Origin: Rhizobium leguminosarum bv. trifolii WSM2297
Lineage (GTDB): Bacteria; Pseudomonadota; Alphaproteobacteria; Rhizobiales; Rhizobiaceae
Assembly (NCBI RefSeq): GCF_000271845.1
Contig: NZ_JH719395.1
Location: forward strand, 3,014,208-3,078,207
Direction: 5' to 3'
DNA: 64,000 bases
The position numbers and the translations under genes are program-made. The notes below the pieces were generated by a model. The model had not been told where the DNA came from. It made no database searches and was given only the letters and a program-made list of their open reading frames with translations. Of the stretch, positions 34,568 to 43,098 are shown piece after piece (position 1 is the first letter of the stretch; each line of letters begins with the position of its first letter).

Positions 34568-36022
34568 TCAATGCCCCAGCGATTTGATCGCCGGGTAGAG
34601 TGCGCGATAGCGCTTATACGCATCCTCATAAGCACCGCTCAGCGCCGACACCGGCTCGATCGTGCCCGATGTCACGGGCGGCGTGCAGACCGCAATCGGA
34701 TCTGCCCCTGTCGCAGCGATCAGCCCGAGGCGGGCAGCACCAAAGGCCGCGCCGAAATCGCCGTCGGCCGGCAGATCGACCGGAACGCCGAGGGCGGTCG
34801 CGATCGACGCCAGCCAGTAATGCGAACGCGAACCGCCGCCGATCGCCGTGACACGCGCTATGCCGGTACCGGCCGAGCGCAACGCTTCGAGATTGTCGCG
34901 AATGGCGAAGGCCACACCTTCGAGCACCGCCTGGGTGAGAACGGCGCGGCCGCTTTCATGTTCGAGGCCGATAAGGGCGCCGCGGATGACGGCATCATTG
35001 TGCGGCGTGCGCTCGCCGGAGAGATAAGGAAGGAAGGTGACGCCGGTCGGCGCCTTCAGCGTCTCCCCGAGTTCACTGGTGAGATCGGCGGCCGACTTGC
35101 CGGTCAAGCCGGAATGCCAGTTGAGCGCATCGGTGGCCGACAGGATGACGCCCATCTGGTGCCAGGTGTTCGGCAGTGCGTGGCAGAAGGCATGCACGGC
35201 GCTTTCCGGCTTCGGCAGATAGGAACCGTTGGCGGCAAACAGGACGCCCGATGTGCCGAGCGAGACGAAGGCGGCGCCATCACTGACCGTGCCCATGCCG
35301 CACGCCGATGCGGCATTGTCGCCGGCGCCGCCGGCAACGACGACATTGCCGGAGATGCCCCATTGCGCTGCCAGTTCGGGCCGCAGCGTGCCGGCCTGCT
35401 CGGTGCCTTCGGCAAGCGCCGGCATTTGCTCCTCGGAAAGATCAGTGGCGGCGAGCAGTTCGGACGACCAGGCGCGCTTGCCGGTGTCGAGCCACGAGGT
35501 GCCGGCCGAATCCGACATTTCGGAGATATATTCGCCGGTCAGCCAGAGGCGCAGATAGTCCTTCGGCAGCAGCACCTTGGCGATCTTGGCGAAAACGTCG
35601 GGCTCATGCTTCTTGACCCAGGCGAGCTTCGGCGCCGTGAAGCCGGGGAAGACGATGTTGCCGGTGAGCGCGCGGAAGCGCGGCTCGGCATCGAGGGCGG
35701 CAGCTTCGACGTGACTGCGCGTGTCGTTCCAAAGGATGCAGGGGCGCAGCACCTTGTCGGCGGCATCGATCAACGTCGCGCCGTGCATCTGGCCGGAAAG
35801 GCCGATGCCCTTGACGGCTTCAAGCTCTTTCGGATGTTTCGCCTTCAGGCCGGCGACAGCCTCCTGCGTGGCACGCACCCAGTCGGCCGGCTCCTGCTCC
35901 GACCAACCGGAATGCGGACGCGAGACGTCGAGCGAACCATTGGCCGAGCCGACGATCTTCTGATCGCCATCGATCAGCATCGCCTTGACGCCGGAGGTTC
36001 CGAGATCGAGACCGAGATACAT
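34568..36022 (-). CDS. xylB: Xylulokinase
   Basis: A 484-residue FGGY kinase phosphorylating D-xylulose. The ATP-binding N-terminus [17 protein letters not shown], the substrate motif [13 protein letters not shown], and the C-terminal [18 protein letters not shown] with [14 protein letters not shown] are all present. It lies between the LacI regulator (19 bases upstream) and xylA (downstream after a repeat). Its product enters the pentose phosphate pathway, where transaldolase (also in this window) acts. Confidence 0.96.
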   Translation of the reverse strand: MYLGLDLGTSGVKAMLIDGDQKIVGSANGSLDVSRPHSGWSEQEPADWVRATQEAVAGLKAKHPKELEAVKGIGLSGQMHGATLIDAADKVLRPCILWNDTRSHVEAAALDAEPRFRALTGNIVFPGFTAPKLAWVKKHEPDVFAKIAKVLLPKDYLRLWLTGEYISEMSDSAGTSWLDTGKRAWSSELLAATDLSEEQMPALAEGTEQAGTLRPELAAQWGISGNVVVAGGAGDNAASACGMGTVSDGAAFVSLGTSGVLFAANGSYLPKPESAVHAFCHALPNTWHQMGVILSATDALNWHSGLTGKSAADLTSELGETLKAPTGVTFLPYLSGERTPHNDAVIRGALIGLEHESGRAVLTQAVLEGVAFAIRDNLEALRSAGTGIARVTAIGGGSRSHYWLASIATALGVPVDLPADGDFGAAFGAARLGLIAATGADPIAVCTPPVTSGTIEPVSALSGAYEDAYKRYRALYPAIKSLGH

Positions 36023-36041
36023 GGGGTATTCTCCTTTGCCG

Positions 36042-37064
36042 TTACGGCAGATTGTCTTTCAGAAATATGTCGAGGCGGATGCGCTCCTGCGCGTCGATGA
36101 CGGCAAGTCCGTCCGCCTTGGCTTTCAATATGCGGATGGCGCTGCGCACTTCGTGGCCGGCGTCCTGGTTGAGGATGGCATCGATCGTGTTGTCGACGAG
36201 TGCTGCGCGGGTATGGGCGGTCAGTTCGTGGGCAATCACGGTCAGCGTCCGGTCAGCGGCCTTCTCCTTCAACGCCCGGATGAGGCCGCGATTACCGGCG
36301 CCGAGGCTGTAGATGCCGACGATGCCGGCATTCCCGAGCGCATCGGCAACGAGCCTATGGGCAACCTCGGGGTCGTCGCGGCCTTCGAGTACCGGCAGGA
36401 TCGCAAGATCGGGAAATTCTTCGGCCATGACCGCGGCAAAACCTTCCAGCCGCTCGCGATGGTCGCGCACCAGCATGGAGCCGGCGAGCACCGCGATCTC
36501 ACCCTTTCGCGGCCCGAGAAATCGGCCGAGCAGACCGGCCGCCGTGCGGCCGGCCGCAATATTGTCGACGCCGGCATAATGATGGCGAAGCGACCCGGTG
36601 AGATCGGAAACCAGAGTGACGATGGGAAAGCGCTCGCGCACCAGCCTGTCAACGGCGGCGCGCACCTCAGGCGCATCCGTCGCGACCATGGCGATGCCGC
36701 AAGGCTTTTCGCGTGAAAGTCCTTCGAGCACGGAAACGAGGGCGGCCGGATCGAATGCCGGCACCTCGATGGTGCGAATATCGGTGCGCTCGGCCGGCGA
36801 GCGCAGAACTGCCTGCCGGATCTCCGCATTCAGCCCATGCATGAAGGAATTGTCGCTGGCCGGCAGGATGAAGACCAGCGGATAGGTGCGGCCCTTGGCG
36901 AGATTGGCGGCGGCGACGTCCCTAACATAACCGAGTTCGCGGATTGCGGCTTCAACCTTCTCCCGCGTGACGTGACGCACACCCGGACGCTGGTTGAGGA
37001 CCCGGTCGACAGTCGCAAGACTGACGCGGGCGGCGGCGGCGATATCGTGAACTGTGGGCCTCAT
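36042..37064 (-). CDS. LacI-family regulator of the xylBA unit
   Basis: About 340 residues with helix-turn-helix TVHDIAAAARVSLATVDRVL and effector domain YPLVFILPASDNSFMHGLNAEI. Two adjacent ATGs (37067 and 37064) follow AGGAGG; the second has better spacing. The gene is the first of a lacI-xylB-xylA unit with 19 bases to xylB, and a palindromic operator lies 32 bases upstream, so it probably represses itself and the xyl genes. Xylose as inducer is inferred from position. Confidence 0.92.
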   Translation of the reverse strand: MRPTVHDIAAAARVSLATVDRVLNQRPGVRHVTREKVEAAIRELGYVRDVAAANLAKGRTYPLVFILPASDNSFMHGLNAEIRQAVLRSPAERTDIRTIEVPAFDPAALVSVLEGLSREKPCGIAMVATDAPEVRAAVDRLVRERFPIVTLVSDLTGSLRHHYAGVDNIAAGRTAAGLLGRFLGPRKGEIAVLAGSMLVRDHRERLEGFAAVMAEEFPDLAILPVLEGRDDPEVAHRLVADALGNAGIVGIYSLGAGNRGLIRALKEKAADRTLTVIAHELTAHTRAALVDNTIDAILNQDAGHEVRSAIRILKAKADGLAVIDAQERIRLDIFLKDNLP

Positions 37065-37095
37065 CATTCCTCCTGACGAGACCATTAGCGCCAAA

Positions 37096-37115
37096 TTTGA
37101 TGTACGTAAATCAAA
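37096..37115. promoter_or_regulatory. LacI operator upstream of lacI-xylB-xylA
   Basis: A 20-bp dyad, with arms TTTGAT and ATCAAA and centre TACGTA, matches at 9 of 10 base pairs and has the central CG typical of LacI-family sites. Confidence 0.65.
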
Positions 37116-37222
37116 AAATCGACAGGCCGGTTGGCGCACTGTTTTTCCGGACGGCCGGTCGGCTTCGAGGCAATCCGCCCGACGATTATATGCTGATGAC
37201 ATAACGGCTGGAAAAGGCAAAT

Positions 37223-37249
37223 AAAAAGGCCCTCCGAAGAGGACCTTTT
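37223..37249 (-). terminator. Intrinsic terminator of the efflux operon
   Basis: AAAAAGG plus CCTC pairs with GAGG plus CCTTTT around a CGAA loop, with one mismatch. On the minus strand it ends in a T-rich run and lies about 22 bases after the MFS transporter stop. Confidence 0.8.
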
Positions 37250-37270
37250 CATGGGGCGACAGGCCGGAGG

Positions 37271-38869
37271 TCAGTGGCCGCCACCGCCTCCCCCGCCTTG
37301 CGGCGCGGGTTTCTTGAGCATGGCGACACCGAAGATCATCGCGACGAAAAGCCCGGTCAGGATCAGGAACACATCGCTGAAGGAGAGGATCACCGCCTGC
37401 TTGGTGGCAAGGCCGACCATCTGCTTGATCGCGACCGAGGCGCCATCCATGCCATATGTATTGAAGTTGGCGGCCATATTGTTCATCTGGTCGAGCGCCA
37501 CCGGATTGCCCCAGTCCATATTCTCCCGCAGCCGCTCGTAATGCACGTCCTGGCGGTTGGTGAGCACGGTGTTGATGACGGCAAGGCCGACGGCGCCGCC
37601 GAGGTTTCTGGTCAAGTTGAACAGGCCGGACGCACCGCGAATACGCGAGGGCGGCATGGTGCCGAGCGCGATATTGTTGATCGGCACCATGCACATCATC
37701 AGCCCGAAGCCACGCAGGATCTGCGGGATGAAGAGTTCGTAGAAATCCCAATCCGCCGTCAGGTGGATCATGATGAATGTGCCGGCGGCGAAGCTGGTGA
37801 AGCCGATCACCATCATCAGGCGCAGATCCATCTTGGTCGACAGCCGCCCGGCGATCGGCGCGGTGAAGAACATCGCAAGGCCGGAGACGAACATCGTCTG
37901 GCCGATCATCAGCGAATCATAGCCGCGGATGCGGCCGAGATAGACCGGGTAGATATAGGTGAGGCCGTAAAGGCCGATGCCCATGACGAAGGAGAAGACC
38001 GAGCCGAAGGAGAAATTCCGGTTCGAAAAGGCCTTGAGGTCGACGACGGGGAAATCCACCGTGAAGGCGCGATAGAAGAAGACGATGGCCGCGACGCCGG
38101 AAGCGACGGCGGCAATGGCGATGGAACTGTCGTTGAACCAGTCGTTCGAATTGCCCTCTTCGAGCACATATTCCATCGCGCCGAGGAAGATGCCCATCGA
38201 GAACAGCCCCCACCAGTCGAACTTCTTGAACAGCGACAGTTCCGGCTTGTCGAAATCGATGAAGTTCCAGGTGACCAGCGTGACGATGATGCCGGGGACG
38301 ATATTGACGAGGAACAGCCAGTGCCAGGAGAAGGCGTGGCTGAGGTAGCCGCCGACGGTCGGGCCGATGGTCGGCGCCAGCGTCGCGATCAGGCCGATGA
38401 TCGGTGAGACGATGCTGCGCTTCGACGCCGGGAAGATGGTGAAGGCAGCCGCAAACACCGACGGAATCATGCCGCCGCCGATGAAGCCTTGAATGGCGCG
38501 GTAGACGATCATCTGGTCAATATTCGTCGCCGTCGCCGCAAGCGCGCTGGCCATGGTGAAGCCGGCGGCCGAGATCGCGAAAAGATAGCGCGTCGAAATG
38601 ATGCGCGCCAGCGTGCCCGACAGCGGAATCATGATCACTTCCGCGATCAAATAGGCCGTCTGCACCCAGCCGACTTCGTCGCTGCCGGCCGAAAGACCGG
38701 CCTGGATTTCGGCAAGCGAGGCCGAGACGATCTGGATGTCGAGGATCGACATGAACATGCCGAGCACCATCGCAAAGAAGGCGATGAGCTTCCTCGGATC
38801 CATGCGCTCGTCAGCGTGGGCAGGCGCTGCCGGAATCGTTCCCGCTGTTGCTGTTGCGCTTCCGGCCAT
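37271..38869 (-). CDS. EmrB/QacA-type MFS multidrug efflux transporter (DHA2)
   Basis: A 532-residue, 14-helix major facilitator of the drug:H+ antiporter 2 family. Motif A-like and motif C regions are visible, for example GWVQTAYLIAEVIMIPLSG and FIGGGMIPSVFAAAFTIFP. It ends in a glycine-rich tail with His. It lies 24 bases downstream of the HlyD-like adaptor gene, and together they match EmrAB, which with an outer-membrane channel exports hydrophobic drugs across both membranes. A divergent TetR gene is the likely regulator. The substrate is not evident. Confidence 0.94.
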   Translation of the reverse strand: MAGSATATAGTIPAAPAHADERMDPRKLIAFFAMVLGMFMSILDIQIVSASLAEIQAGLSAGSDEVGWVQTAYLIAEVIMIPLSGTLARIISTRYLFAISAAGFTMASALAATATNIDQMIVYRAIQGFIGGGMIPSVFAAAFTIFPASKRSIVSPIIGLIATLAPTIGPTVGGYLSHAFSWHWLFLVNIVPGIIVTLVTWNFIDFDKPELSLFKKFDWWGLFSMGIFLGAMEYVLEEGNSNDWFNDSSIAIAAVASGVAAIVFFYRAFTVDFPVVDLKAFSNRNFSFGSVFSFVMGIGLYGLTYIYPVYLGRIRGYDSLMIGQTMFVSGLAMFFTAPIAGRLSTKMDLRLMMVIGFTSFAAGTFIMIHLTADWDFYELFIPQILRGFGLMMCMVPINNIALGTMPPSRIRGASGLFNLTRNLGGAVGLAVINTVLTNRQDVHYERLRENMDWGNPVALDQMNNMAANFNTYGMDGASVAIKQMVGLATKQAVILSFSDVFLILTGLFVAMIFGVAMLKKPAPQGGGGGGGH

Positions 38870-38893
38870 CGGACCCTCCGCCTATTCTAAAGG

Positions 38894-40108
38894 CTACTTG
38901 CTCGGCGCCGTGCGGGTGTCGACATCGACGACGACGCTGAGGCCCGCGCGCAGGCGTCCGCTGTCGAGCGCATCCTGCGGCAGCGCGATGCGCACCGGCA
39001 CGCGCTGGATCACCTTGGTGAAATTGCCCGTGGCATTTTCCGGCGGCAGCAGCGAGAAGACCGAGCCGGAAGCCGGCGAGATCGATTCGACGGTGCCGAC
39101 CACAGGATGGTCGCTATAGGCGTCGACATGGACGTTGACCTTCGAGCCGGCAACCAGATGCTGGATCTGCGTTTCCTTGAAGTTGGCATCGATATAGAGC
39201 TGGCGCACCGGAACAAGCGCCATTAGCCGCTGGCCGGGCGAGACGAGATCGCCTTCCTGCACCGAGCGATTGCCGACAATGCCGTCATAAGGCGCCTTGA
39301 GCACGGTGAAGGAGAGGTCGCGGGCAGCCTTGTCGCGCGAGATCTCCAGCGAACGGACCGAACCTTCGGCTTCCCTGCGCTGGGACTGAAGAATGGTGAC
39401 GTTGGCGTGCGCAACGGCGATATTGGCGTCGCCGCCGGCAAGATTGGCCTTGGCCTGGTCAAGGGCGATATTGGCGTTGTCGAGATCGGCAGCGGTACCG
39501 ACCGACTTCGCCTGAAGCTCGCTCTGGCGCTTCTGGGTAATCTCGGCACCGCGAACGGCCGCTTCGAGTGCCACCTTTTGCGCCTGCGCCTGCACGAGGC
39601 TGGCATTGGCGCCTTCGATCTGCGCGTCGATGCGCTGCAGCGAAAGCTGTTCGGTGGCGATCTGGGCCTGCGCCAAGTCGAGGGCGTTCTGATAGTCGCC
39701 GTTATCAAGCGTGGCAAGCACGTCGCCCGCTTTGACTTCCTGGTTGGCGACCACATTCACCTTCGCGACGTAGCCCGTGACCTTCGGCGAAATCGTTGCG
39801 ATATCGCCCTCGATATAGGCGTCGTCGGTCGACACCATGAAGCGGCCGTTCGTCCACCATTCGTAACCATACCAGCCGCCGCCGGCCAGAAGAGCAAGCA
39901 CGACGATCGGCAGCACCGGGCTGCGGCGCTTGTTCGGCGCTGCGGGTGCGGTAACCGATGCGGGCGCCGACTGCGCCGGGGCAGACGGCTTTTCGAGGGC
40001 TTCGGCTGTCGGAGCTTCTGCAACGGTCGCGACCTCGGCCCTTACTTCTTCGGCCTCAGCCTTTTCGCTGACGATCCGTGCGACGTTGCTTTTCTGATTG
40101 CTCGACAT
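38894..40108 (-). CDS. EmrA/HlyD-family membrane fusion protein
   Basis: About 404 residues. A long cytosolic N-terminus rich in Ala, Glu and Pro (about 1-55) precedes a single transmembrane helix (PVLPIVVLALLAGGGWYGY), then a lipoyl-like half (DDAYIEGDIATISPKVTGYV), a coiled-coil region (about 135-215) and the beta-barrel part. It connects the MFS pump to an outer-membrane channel. The ATG at 40108 is used; a GTG two codons earlier is possible. Three palindromes for a TetR-type repressor lie upstream. Confidence 0.92.
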   Translation of the reverse strand: MSSNQKSNVARIVSEKAEAEEVRAEVATVAEAPTAEALEKPSAPAQSAPASVTAPAAPNKRRSPVLPIVVLALLAGGGWYGYEWWTNGRFMVSTDDAYIEGDIATISPKVTGYVAKVNVVANQEVKAGDVLATLDNGDYQNALDLAQAQIATEQLSLQRIDAQIEGANASLVQAQAQKVALEAAVRGAEITQKRQSELQAKSVGTAADLDNANIALDQAKANLAGGDANIAVAHANVTILQSQRREAEGSVRSLEISRDKAARDLSFTVLKAPYDGIVGNRSVQEGDLVSPGQRLMALVPVRQLYIDANFKETQIQHLVAGSKVNVHVDAYSDHPVVGTVESISPASGSVFSLLPPENATGNFTKVIQRVPVRIALPQDALDSGRLRAGLSVVVDVDTRTAPSK

Positions 40109-40140
40109 GGCCACTTTACCGATCTTGAGTAAATAATCGA

Positions 40141-40160
40141 ACTGAACGGTTCGGTTCAGT
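40141..40160. promoter_or_regulatory. TetR-type operator 1
   Basis: ACTGAAC and GTTCAGT are perfect 7-bp arms separated by 6 bases, 32 bases upstream of the adaptor gene start. It is the longest of three related dyads in this divergent promoter region. Confidence 0.6.
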
Positions 40161-40198
40161 TGACTTAAACCTGTTTTATCGTCATATCAAGATGTATA

Positions 40199-40212
40199 GA
40201 ACCAATCGGTTC
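40199..40212. promoter_or_regulatory. TetR-type operator 2
   Basis: GAACC and GGTTC are perfect 5-bp arms with 4 bases between. It shares the GAACC/GGTTC half sites with operator 1. Confidence 0.5.
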
Positions 40213-40234
40213 GATTTCTTTAATGAAAAGACGA

Positions 40235-40250
40235 AACCGTGAACACGGTT
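40235..40250. promoter_or_regulatory. TetR-type operator 3
   Basis: AACCGT and ACGGTT are perfect 6-bp arms with 4 bases between, immediately before the AAGGAG ribosome site of the tetR gene. Confidence 0.45.
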
Positions 40251-40258
40251 AAGGAGAC

Positions 40259-40939
40259 ATGACGCTGAAATCCGACCATGCCGCCGTCTTCAGTCCTCCC
40301 GTTGGCGGGGGCCGATTTGCCGCGGGCGAAGATCCGGCCAAGCGCCAGCAGATCCTCGCCGGCGCCAAGCGCGTCTTCATGAAAATGGGCTTCGACGCCG
40401 CCAGCATGAATGACGTGACGCGCGAGGCCGGCGTCTCCAAGGGAACGCTCTACGTCTATTTCACCAACAAGGAAGAGCTGTTTTCGGCGATGATCGAGGC
40501 CGAGCGCGCCGCCTTCGTGGCGGCCGTGCGCACGGCGCTTGCCGAACATGACGATCCCGAAGCCGGTCTGTACGAATTCGGGATAAGCTTTGTCACCCAC
40601 ATGACCGACGAAAAGGTCATCAACGCGATGCGCACCGTTCTCGGCGTTCGCGACCGCATGCCGGTGCTCTGTCAGCGCTTCTTCAAGGGCCCGGTCAATC
40701 TGCGCACCATCATGCGAGATTTCCTCGAACTGCATGTCGCCGAAGGCACACTCAAGATCGACGACATCGATCTGGCCGCCGGTCAGTTCCTCGATCTCGC
40801 CAGCGGCAGTTTCTTCAAGCTCCGGCTGTTCGGAAGCATGGAAGAACCGCCGTCCCGCGAGGAAATCGACCGCGTCATCCGTGGTGCGATCCGGGTTTTC
40901 ATGGCCGCCTACGGCGCGCACCGGCACGAGACCGCCTGA
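40259..40939 (+). CDS. TetR/AcrR-family repressor, likely of the divergent efflux operon
   Basis: A 226-residue TetR regulator with helix-turn-helix MNDVTREAGVSKGTLYVYF at about residues 47-66 and a helical ligand domain. The start follows AAGGAGAC. It is divergent from the EmrAB-type operon, the usual arrangement for a drug-responsive repressor. The intergenic region holds three dyads built on GAACC/GGTTC or AACCGT/ACGGTT halves, consistent with control of both genes. Confidence 0.93.
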   Translation: MTLKSDHAAVFSPPVGGGRFAAGEDPAKRQQILAGAKRVFMKMGFDAASMNDVTREAGVSKGTLYVYFTNKEELFSAMIEAERAAFVAAVRTALAEHDDPEAGLYEFGISFVTHMTDEKVINAMRTVLGVRDRMPVLCQRFFKGPVNLRTIMRDFLELHVAEGTLKIDDIDLAAGQFLDLASGSFFKLRLFGSMEEPPSREEIDRVIRGAIRVFMAAYGAHRHETA

Positions 40940-41041
40940 CCGCATCCTCGACTGCCGCCTTCCATCGGCTGAAACTCCGCAACAACGATCAAATCCGGCT
41001 GCCGGCATTTCTCTAAGAAGGAGGCGGCAACCAGGGGAGTG

Positions 41042-41884
41042 ATGATGAACGCCATCGCACGGGCGATATGGTTCATAGAGAGCCATTTCGAAAACGATCT
41101 ATCGCTGGAAGAGATATCGGAAGCAGCCGGATTGTCGCGTTATCATCTGTCGCGCGTCTTCGGGCTCGTCACCGGTCACTCGATCAGCGGTTATATCAGA
41201 GGCCGGCGCCTCAGCCGCGCCGTGCCCGCGCTTGTCGGTGGCTCATCCACCATTCTCGAGGTTGCGCTTTGCGCGGGCTACGGCTCGCACGAGGCTTTCA
41301 CCCGTGCCTTCCGCGACCAGTTCGGCATGACGCCGGATGCGGTGCGCCGGCAGGGGCACGCCCGTAACCTTGTCTTGCTGGAGCCGATCAGAATGGAACC
41401 CGCCCACCTCAACGACCTCGAACCACCCCGCTTTGAAACCCTTCAGCCGATGCTCTTTGCCGGCCTGCAGGAGATCTACCCCTATGGCGGCAATGCCGCC
41501 ATTCCCTCTCTCTGGCAGAAGTTCAATGCCCATTTCGGCCATATATCAGGCCAGAAAGGCAACGTCGCTTACGGCATCTGTACGCATATTGACGGCGAAG
41601 CGGAGAAATTCCGCTATATGGCGGCGGTCGAAATCTCCGATGCCGGCGATCTGCCGGCGGATTTTGCAACGCTCAAGCTTCCGGGCCAGCGCTATGTCGT
41701 CTTTAACCATCGCGGCCATGTCTCCGGCATTTCCGCGACCATGAACCGGATTTTCGGCACATGGTGGCCAACCTCCGGTCTGGAGCATGGCGAGATCCCC
41801 GACATGTTCGAACGCTACGACGAGCGCTTCGACCCTTATACCGGCATGGGCGTCACCGAAATCTGGCTGCCTATCAGAGCATGA
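41042..41884 (+). CDS. AraC-family regulator with GyrI-like effector domain
   Basis: About 280 residues: an N-terminal AraC helix-turn-helix pair (about 5-100, with LSLEEISEAAGLSRYHLSRVF and GYGSHEAFTRAFRDQFGMTP) and a C-terminal GyrI-like small-molecule-binding domain (about 115-280). This is the Rob/SoxS-related arrangement in which the effector part binds hydrophobic ligands. Two tandem ATGs (41042 and 41045) follow GGGGAG. The last codons and stop lie inside a palindromic repeat, so the repeat has supplied the C-terminus. The targets are unknown. Confidence 0.9.
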   Translation: MMNAIARAIWFIESHFENDLSLEEISEAAGLSRYHLSRVFGLVTGHSISGYIRGRRLSRAVPALVGGSSTILEVALCAGYGSHEAFTRAFRDQFGMTPDAVRRQGHARNLVLLEPIRMEPAHLNDLEPPRFETLQPMLFAGLQEIYPYGGNAAIPSLWQKFNAHFGHISGQKGNVAYGICTHIDGEAEKFRYMAAVEISDAGDLPADFATLKLPGQRYVVFNHRGHVSGISATMNRIFGTWWPTSGLEHGEIPDMFERYDERFDPYTGMGVTEIWLPIRA

Positions 41885-41925
41885 TGCCGAAAAGTGCGAG
41901 CGGTTTTCTTTTGAAATCATGCTCT
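41876..41925. repeat. Dispersed palindromic intergenic repeat, copy B
   Basis: AGAGCATGAT (41876-41885) pairs with ATCATGCTCT (41916-41925) around the AAAGTG...CGGTTTT core also found in copies A and C. It overlaps the stop codon of the AraC-type gene. Confidence 0.7.
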
Positions 41926-41938
41926 AACTCTTTCATTT

Positions 41939-41988
41939 AGAACAGGATTCAAATTTAAGGGTGACCCGGCCTTAAATTATCCTGTTCT
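41939..41988. repeat. Large palindrome adjoining repeat copy B
   Basis: AGAACAGGAT/ATCCTGTTCT and the inner AATTTAAGG/CCTTAAATT make a 19-bp stem with a three-base bulge and a 9-base loop. Two neighbouring large palindromes recall the RIME-type mosaic elements described in rhizobia. Confidence 0.6.
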
Positions 41989-42103
41989 AGGGAATAAAAG
42001 TCATATCGATTTCGTATACCCCCTTGCGGCGCTTGTGTGGCAGGCTGCCGACACTACATTGCGCGCGTCATCCAATCATGTGACGCAAGAGGGAAATACG
42101 CCG

Positions 42104-42853
42104 ATGCAGGAAATCATGACGCTCATTCAGGATCCGGCCGCCTGGGTGGCGCTCATCACGCTGGTGGTGATGGAAGTCGTTCTCGGTATCGACAACCTGA
42201 TCTTCATTTCCATTCTCACCAACAAACTGCCGCCCGAGCACAGGGAGCGGGCCCGCAAGATCGGCATCGGTCTTGCGCTGGTCATGCGCCTGGCTCTTCT
42301 CGGCACCGTCGCCTGGATCGTGCAACTGACCGAACCGCTATTTACGGCTTTCGGCCACGGCTTCTCCTGGAAGGATCTGATCCTGATCGCCGGCGGCTTG
42401 TTCCTCGTCTGGAAAGCCACCAAGGAAATTCACCATACTGTCGATCCCGTCGACCATCAGGAGGATTTCATCGCGAAATCCGTCACGACGGGCTTCGCGT
42501 CGGCGATCGGCCAGATCCTGCTACTCGACCTCGTCTTCTCCGTCGACAGCATCATCACCGCCGTCGGCATGACGCCGCATCTGCCGATCATGGTGATTGC
42601 CGTCATCGCCGCCGTCACCGTCATGCTGGTTGCCGCGAACCCGCTTGCCAACTTCATCGAGAGGAACCCGACGATCGTCATGCTGGCGCTCGCCTTCCTG
42701 CTGATGATCGGTACGACGCTGATCGCCGAAGGCATGGGCTTCCATGTGCCGAAGGGCTACGTCTATGCCGCCATGGCCTTCTCGGCGCTGGTCGAAGTGT
42801 TGAACATGATTGCGCGTAATGCCCGCAAGCGGAAGCGGGAAGGCGCGCATTGA
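42104..42853 (+). CDS. TerC-family integral membrane protein
   Basis: A 249-residue membrane protein with about seven hydrophobic helices. The family motifs [15 protein letters not shown] near the N-terminus and [15 protein letters not shown] in the middle carry the conserved Asp residues in membrane segments. TerC/Alx-like proteins are linked to tellurite resistance and, in some cases, manganese export. The start follows GAGGGAAA. I looked for a manganese-type riboswitch upstream and saw only palindromic repeats. Confidence 0.92.
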   Translation: MQEIMTLIQDPAAWVALITLVVMEVVLGIDNLIFISILTNKLPPEHRERARKIGIGLALVMRLALLGTVAWIVQLTEPLFTAFGHGFSWKDLILIAGGLFLVWKATKEIHHTVDPVDHQEDFIAKSVTTGFASAIGQILLLDLVFSVDSIITAVGMTPHLPIMVIAVIAAVTVMLVAANPLANFIERNPTIVMLALAFLLMIGTTLIAEGMGFHVPKGYVYAAMAFSALVEVLNMIARNARKRKREGAH

Positions 42854-42862
42854 GGCTGACGC

Positions 42863-42895
42863 GGGACGGCGCGTCGAAAACCGGCGCACCGTCCC
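42863..42895 (+). terminator. Stem-loop after the TerC gene
   Basis: GGGACGG and CCGTCCC are perfect 7-bp arms, with GC-rich partial pairing between them, 9 bases after the TerC stop. No T-run follows. Confidence 0.4.
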
Positions 42896-43098
42896 TCAAT
42901 GCCATCAGGCCCTTGCAGACGTGGTTTTTCTTGACGCGCCCGGTTGAATATGGCCTAAGGCCAGCCGAACGGACGATCGGCGGATAGTGCGGGCGCATGC
43001 CCTTTTTCGGCCGGTTTGCCGATGAAGATATCTGCATCCTTCGGCCGAACGTCGCTTTCCCTGGAAAGCCGTCCGGCGTTCATTGACGGGCCATACCA

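Noticed and set aside
34322..36100. A 592-codon open frame on the plus strand
   Set aside because: It is antisense to xylB and crosses the xylB-xylA repeat. xylB carries all expected kinase motifs, so this is a shadow.
37274..38407. A 377-codon open frame on the plus strand opposite the MFS transporter
   Set aside because: Its translation is Asp/His/Glu-rich and is the mirror of membrane-helix codons, so it is a shadow.
41989..42103. Possible manganese (yybP-ykoY type) riboswitch before terC
   Set aside because: The region is short and contains no conserved loop of that class that I can see; the structure upstream is a palindromic repeat.
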